Shown here: piece by piece, positions 46,156 through 48,308 of the stretch
How the letters are laid out: each line of letters begins with the position of its first letter
Numbering within the stretch: the first letter of the stretch is position 1
Source: WVWN01 sp964563535
GTDB lineage: Bacteria; RBG-13-66-14; B26-G2; WVWN01
DNA length: 48,308 bases
Assembly (NCBI GenBank): GCA_964563535.1
Contig: CAZLXP010000004.1
Coordinates: 1-48,308, forward strand
Reading direction: 5' to 3'
Notes under the pieces: model-generated
Told to the model about the DNA's origin: nothing
The model's input: the letters and a program-made list of their open reading frames with translations, nothing else
Databases searched by the model: none
Made by a program: the position numbers and the translations under genes

Positions 46156-47781
46156 ATGTCCGGCGTTCTCATAATGACGGCATCGCTGGCCTTTATGGCC
46201 TTGGGGTACTTATTGTACGGCCGGTACGTAAGCCGGCGTTTGGGCGTGGACCCGGCCAGGCCCACGCCCGCCCACGCCCTCCGCGACGGCATCGACTACG
46301 TCCCCGCTAAAGCGCCGGTGCTGTTGGGCCACCACTTCGCCTCCATCGCCGGCGCCGGCCCCATCGTCGGCCCCATACTCGCCGTGAAATACGGCTGGCT
46401 GCCGGTGCTGTTGTGGATTCTCGTCGGCGTCGTCTTCATCGGCGGCGTGCACGACTTCGCCTCCCTGATGGCGTCGGTCCGGCACCGCGGCAAGTCCATC
46501 GGCGAGGTGTTGGAGACGTACGTCGGCCCGGCCGGCAAGTACCTCTTCCTACTCTTCAGCTGGGCGACGCTCCTCCTGGTGATCGCCGTCTTCGTCGACA
46601 TCGTCGCGAAGACCTTCGTCGTCAGCCCGCCGGTCGGGACGGCGTCGGCCTTTTTCGTCGCGTTGGCGATAGCCTTCGGCCTGGCGGTGTATCGGTTAAA
46701 AGTGCCCCTCGGCGCCGCTTCGGCGTTCGGCCTCGTCGGCGTCGTCGGTTGCATCTGGGGCGGCTTCAACCTTCCGCTGCAGCTGCCGTACGACGCGTGG
46801 GTAGCGGTCCTCGTGGCGTATATATTCGCGGCGTCGGTGACGCCGGTGTGGGTCCTGTTGCAGCCGCGCGACTACCTCAGCTCGTTCTTGCTCTGGGCGC
46901 TTTTGGGCGGCATAGTGGCGGGCGTCTTTTTCTATAACCCGACCTTCAACGTCCCCGCCGTGGGCCGGCTGTTCGGCGCCGGCGTGGCTGAGCCGGCCTT
47001 TCCGTTCCTCTTCGTAATCGTAGCGTGCGGCGCCATATCCGGCTTTCACTCGCTCGTCGCGTCGGGCACGACGGCGAAGCAGCTCGACAACGAGCGCGAC
47101 GCCAAACCCGTGGCCTACGGCGCTATGGCGATAGAGGGATTGCTCGCGGTCGCGACCGTCGTCGCGGTAGGATACCTCGCGGCCGCCGAACGAGAAGGCT
47201 CGCCCGTCGCCGTCTTCGCCGCCGGCGCGGGGCGGCTGCTCATGGCGCTGCCGGCCCTCCACATCGGCCCGGAGGCCGCGGGCGTCTTCTGCGCGCTGGC
47301 GGTCTCGGCCTTCTGCCTTACGTCGCTCGATACGGCCACCCGGCTGGCGCGCTTCGCCTTCCAAGAGCTCTTCGAAACTAAAAGCCGGCCGGAGCGCTTT
47401 CGGCCACTGCGGAACCGCTTCGTCGCGACGGCGATTACGGTAGCGGCGGGGACCTTCCTCGCCTTCTACGGCGCCAAGACGGTATGGCCCATCTTCGGCG
47501 CGGCGAATCAAATGCTCGCGGCGCTGGCGCTGCTGGCCGTCGCGGCGTGGCTCGCGGCTCGGGGCCGCAAGCGCCTCTTCGTCCTCATCCCGATGGCCTT
47601 GATGTTCGCCATTACGCTCTCGGCGCTGGGGTTCACGATTTACGAATACCTCTTCGTCCAACTCGACGTCGTACTTTTGGTAGTAGCCGCGGCGTTGACG
47701 GCCCTGTCGTTGGTATTGGCAGCGCTGTCGGCGAAGGCGGTGTTGGGAAGAGGCCCCTCGACGGCGCGCTCCGCTGAATGA
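46156..47781 (+). CDS. cstA: Carbon starvation protein CstA (peptide/pyruvate transporter)
   Basis: 541 residues with about 14 membrane helices. Family signatures: GHHFASIAGAGPIVGPILAV near residue 60, WILVGVVFIGGVHDFASLMA near 95-115, SVTPVWVLLQPRDYLSSFLL near 228, SGFHSLVASGTTAKQL near 300 and PIFGAANQMLAALALL near 445. The family imports peptides or pyruvate during carbon starvation. The length fits the shorter (BtsT-like/archaeal) group rather than the ~700-residue E. coli CstA. AAGGAG precedes the ATG at an unusually long 12-nt spacing. It is followed after 21 bp by a class III palindrome. Confidence 0.94.
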   Translation: MSGVLIMTASLAFMALGYLLYGRYVSRRLGVDPARPTPAHALRDGIDYVPAKAPVLLGHHFASIAGAGPIVGPILAVKYGWLPVLLWILVGVVFIGGVHDFASLMASVRHRGKSIGEVLETYVGPAGKYLFLLFSWATLLLVIAVFVDIVAKTFVVSPPVGTASAFFVALAIAFGLAVYRLKVPLGAASAFGLVGVVGCIWGGFNLPLQLPYDAWVAVLVAYIFAASVTPVWVLLQPRDYLSSFLLWALLGGIVAGVFFYNPTFNVPAVGRLFGAGVAEPAFPFLFVIVACGAISGFHSLVASGTTAKQLDNERDAKPVAYGAMAIEGLLAVATVVAVGYLAAAEREGSPVAVFAAGAGRLLMALPALHIGPEAAGVFCALAVSAFCLTSLDTATRLARFAFQELFETKSRPERFRPLRNRFVATAITVAAGTFLAFYGAKTVWPIFGAANQMLAALALLAVAAWLAARGRKRLFVLIPMALMFAITLSALGFTIYEYLFVQLDVVLLVVAAALTALSLVLAALSAKAVLGRGPSTARSAE

Positions 47782-47802
47782 CGGTGTTTGTATCGATAAA
47801 AC

Positions 47803-47824
47803 GGGCCGACCTGAAGGTCGGCCC
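47803..47824. repeat. Class III palindrome (GGGCCGACC...GGTCGGCCC)
   Basis: A 22-bp near-perfect palindrome GGGCCGACCT-GA-AGGTCGGCCC. The same type, with degenerate edges, ends each 179-bp unit at 31388-31413 and 31567-31592. It has no T-tract and so is a repeat rather than a clear terminator. Confidence 0.6.
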
Positions 47825-47865
47825 GACGCCGCCATAGTAGTCCCGAATTGAAGGCTTAAACTCAG

Positions 47866-48308
47866 TTAGCTACCTTGGGGCGGCCGATTAAAATAATAGG
47901 AGAAGGAATCCGGCAGCGCAATTGTTGGGAAAAGTTGCTTACAACAGAATCTGTAGTTATTCCTCGCCCTAAAAAGTTCCGAACCGGATAAAAAACCCGA
48001 ATTTATAAGTCCGTCTAGAATATCATAAACTTCCTTCCACTCTTCGCGTCTTCCATGGAAATCCACAAGGAAGATCAAAGCTTCCACTTTAGGGCCTATG
48101 GTGGGGATTCGACTATCGCAATCTCGTAAAAGGCTAAACGCTTCTTCTTCGTAAGAAAGGTTTTCTCCTGAAAAGAACGCAGCGGCTAATCCAACGGCCA
48201 AAAGGCATTGCGCGTAAACGTCAGCGGGCTTATTGGCTACTAAGCGCCTATAATAATTTGGGTAAAGTGTCATGGCATCCACGAGATATGATAGGATGGG
48301 GTCATGGC
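47866..48308 (-). CDS. Low-GC helical (TPR-like) protein, 5' end outside window
   Basis: 146 residues are visible, with the frame open to the right edge (in-frame HDPILSYLVDAMTLYPNYYR begins at the edge). A GTG at 48282 could be a start, but the upstream coding-like sequence makes truncation by the window more likely. The helical pattern (YAQCLLAVGLAAAFFSGENL, SYEEEAFSLLRDCDS, EALIFLVDFHGRREEWKEVY, DILDGLINSGF) suggests TPR-type repeats. The base composition is much lower in GC than cstA next to it, a sign of different origin. It ends SYYFNRPPQGS. The function is unknown. Confidence 0.65.
   Translation of the reverse strand, partial: HDPILSYLVDAMTLYPNYYRRLVANKPADVYAQCLLAVGLAAAFFSGENLSYEEEAFSLLRDCDSRIPTIGPKVEALIFLVDFHGRREEWKEVYDILDGLINSGFLSGSELFRARNNYRFCCKQLFPTIALPDSFSYYFNRPPQGS

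Noticed and set aside
47803..47824. Terminator of cstA
   Set aside because: The palindrome has no T-tract on either strand and belongs to the class III repeat family, so it was listed as a repeat.

Overview
The window is a GC-rich (roughly 60 percent by eye) stretch of a Gram-negative, diderm bacterium. An outer membrane is implied by lptF/lptG (lipopolysaccharide export), gmhB (heptose for the LPS core), an ExbB/ExbD proton channel set and a giant SprA-type outer-membrane barrel protein. SprA, together with a protein that ends in a canonical type IX secretion (T9SS/Por) type A sorting domain, points to the Fibrobacteres-Chlorobi-Bacteroidetes superphylum or an uncultured candidate phylum near it. 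No marker here fixes the phylum, and a 10-N run inside the sprA-like gene shows this is a scaffolded draft or metagenome assembly.

Layout. 1-1.6 kb: a coupled cluster of a DUF2089 regulator and two proteins sharing a SHOCT-like N-terminal module. 1.7-5 kb: four small secreted-protein genes, three of them tandem paralogues, all ending in the same ~17-residue C-terminal tag (consensus AVAPAS-h-G-[KR]-[IV]-KA-[LI]-x-[RQ]). A fifth copy ends an NHL-propeller protein at 18.1 kb. 5.1-7.8 kb: an SPFH/zinc-ribbon protein with its partner, and a tandem GNAT acetyltransferase. 7.9-15.2 kb: a tightly overlapped operon lptF-lptG-pyrK-pyrD-mutM-lipoprotein. 15.4-19.1 kb: a DUF2867 NAD(P)-binding protein, a TlpA/DipZ-like redoxin and the NHL protein. 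19.2-27.7 kb: the 1957-residue SprA homologue followed by exbB-exbB-exbD-exbD. 27.8-30.5 kb: gmhB and an ABC-2 exporter pair.

30.5-34.3 kb is the accessory zone. It holds a MazF/PemK toxin and antitoxin, a cluster of short palindromes with two full copies of a 179-bp tandem repeat, an AT-rich zinc-ribbon/HEPN-like gene, an internally deleted restriction-methylase pseudogene, and a ~1 kb segment bounded by a tRNA-Thr gene and a 22-bp near-copy of that tRNA's 3' end. 34.2-35.1 kb carries tRNA-Phe, two small secreted genes and tRNA-Thr in one apparent transcription unit. 35.2-48.3 kb holds a CPBP-like membrane protein, an unrecognised PP-loop-like protein overlapping a CDP-alcohol phosphatidyltransferase, the T9SS type A substrate, a PfpI/DJ-1 protein, a degenerate aconitase-superfamily protein that probably starts at AUC, DUF948/YtxH envelope proteins, a NifS-type cysteine desulfurase, a WAVG-repeat propeller, CstA and an edge-truncated low-GC gene.

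Taken together, the region is rich in secreted beta-propeller proteins carrying two kinds of C-terminal signal (a T9SS type A domain and the short VAPAS tag), close to a SprA translocon homologue and its likely proton-motive partners. The VAPAS tag, shared by three unrelated protein architectures, is the best candidate here for an undescribed sorting system. Promoters of the TTGACA-17-TATAAT type can be read before many transcription units, and most units end in clear intrinsic terminators.
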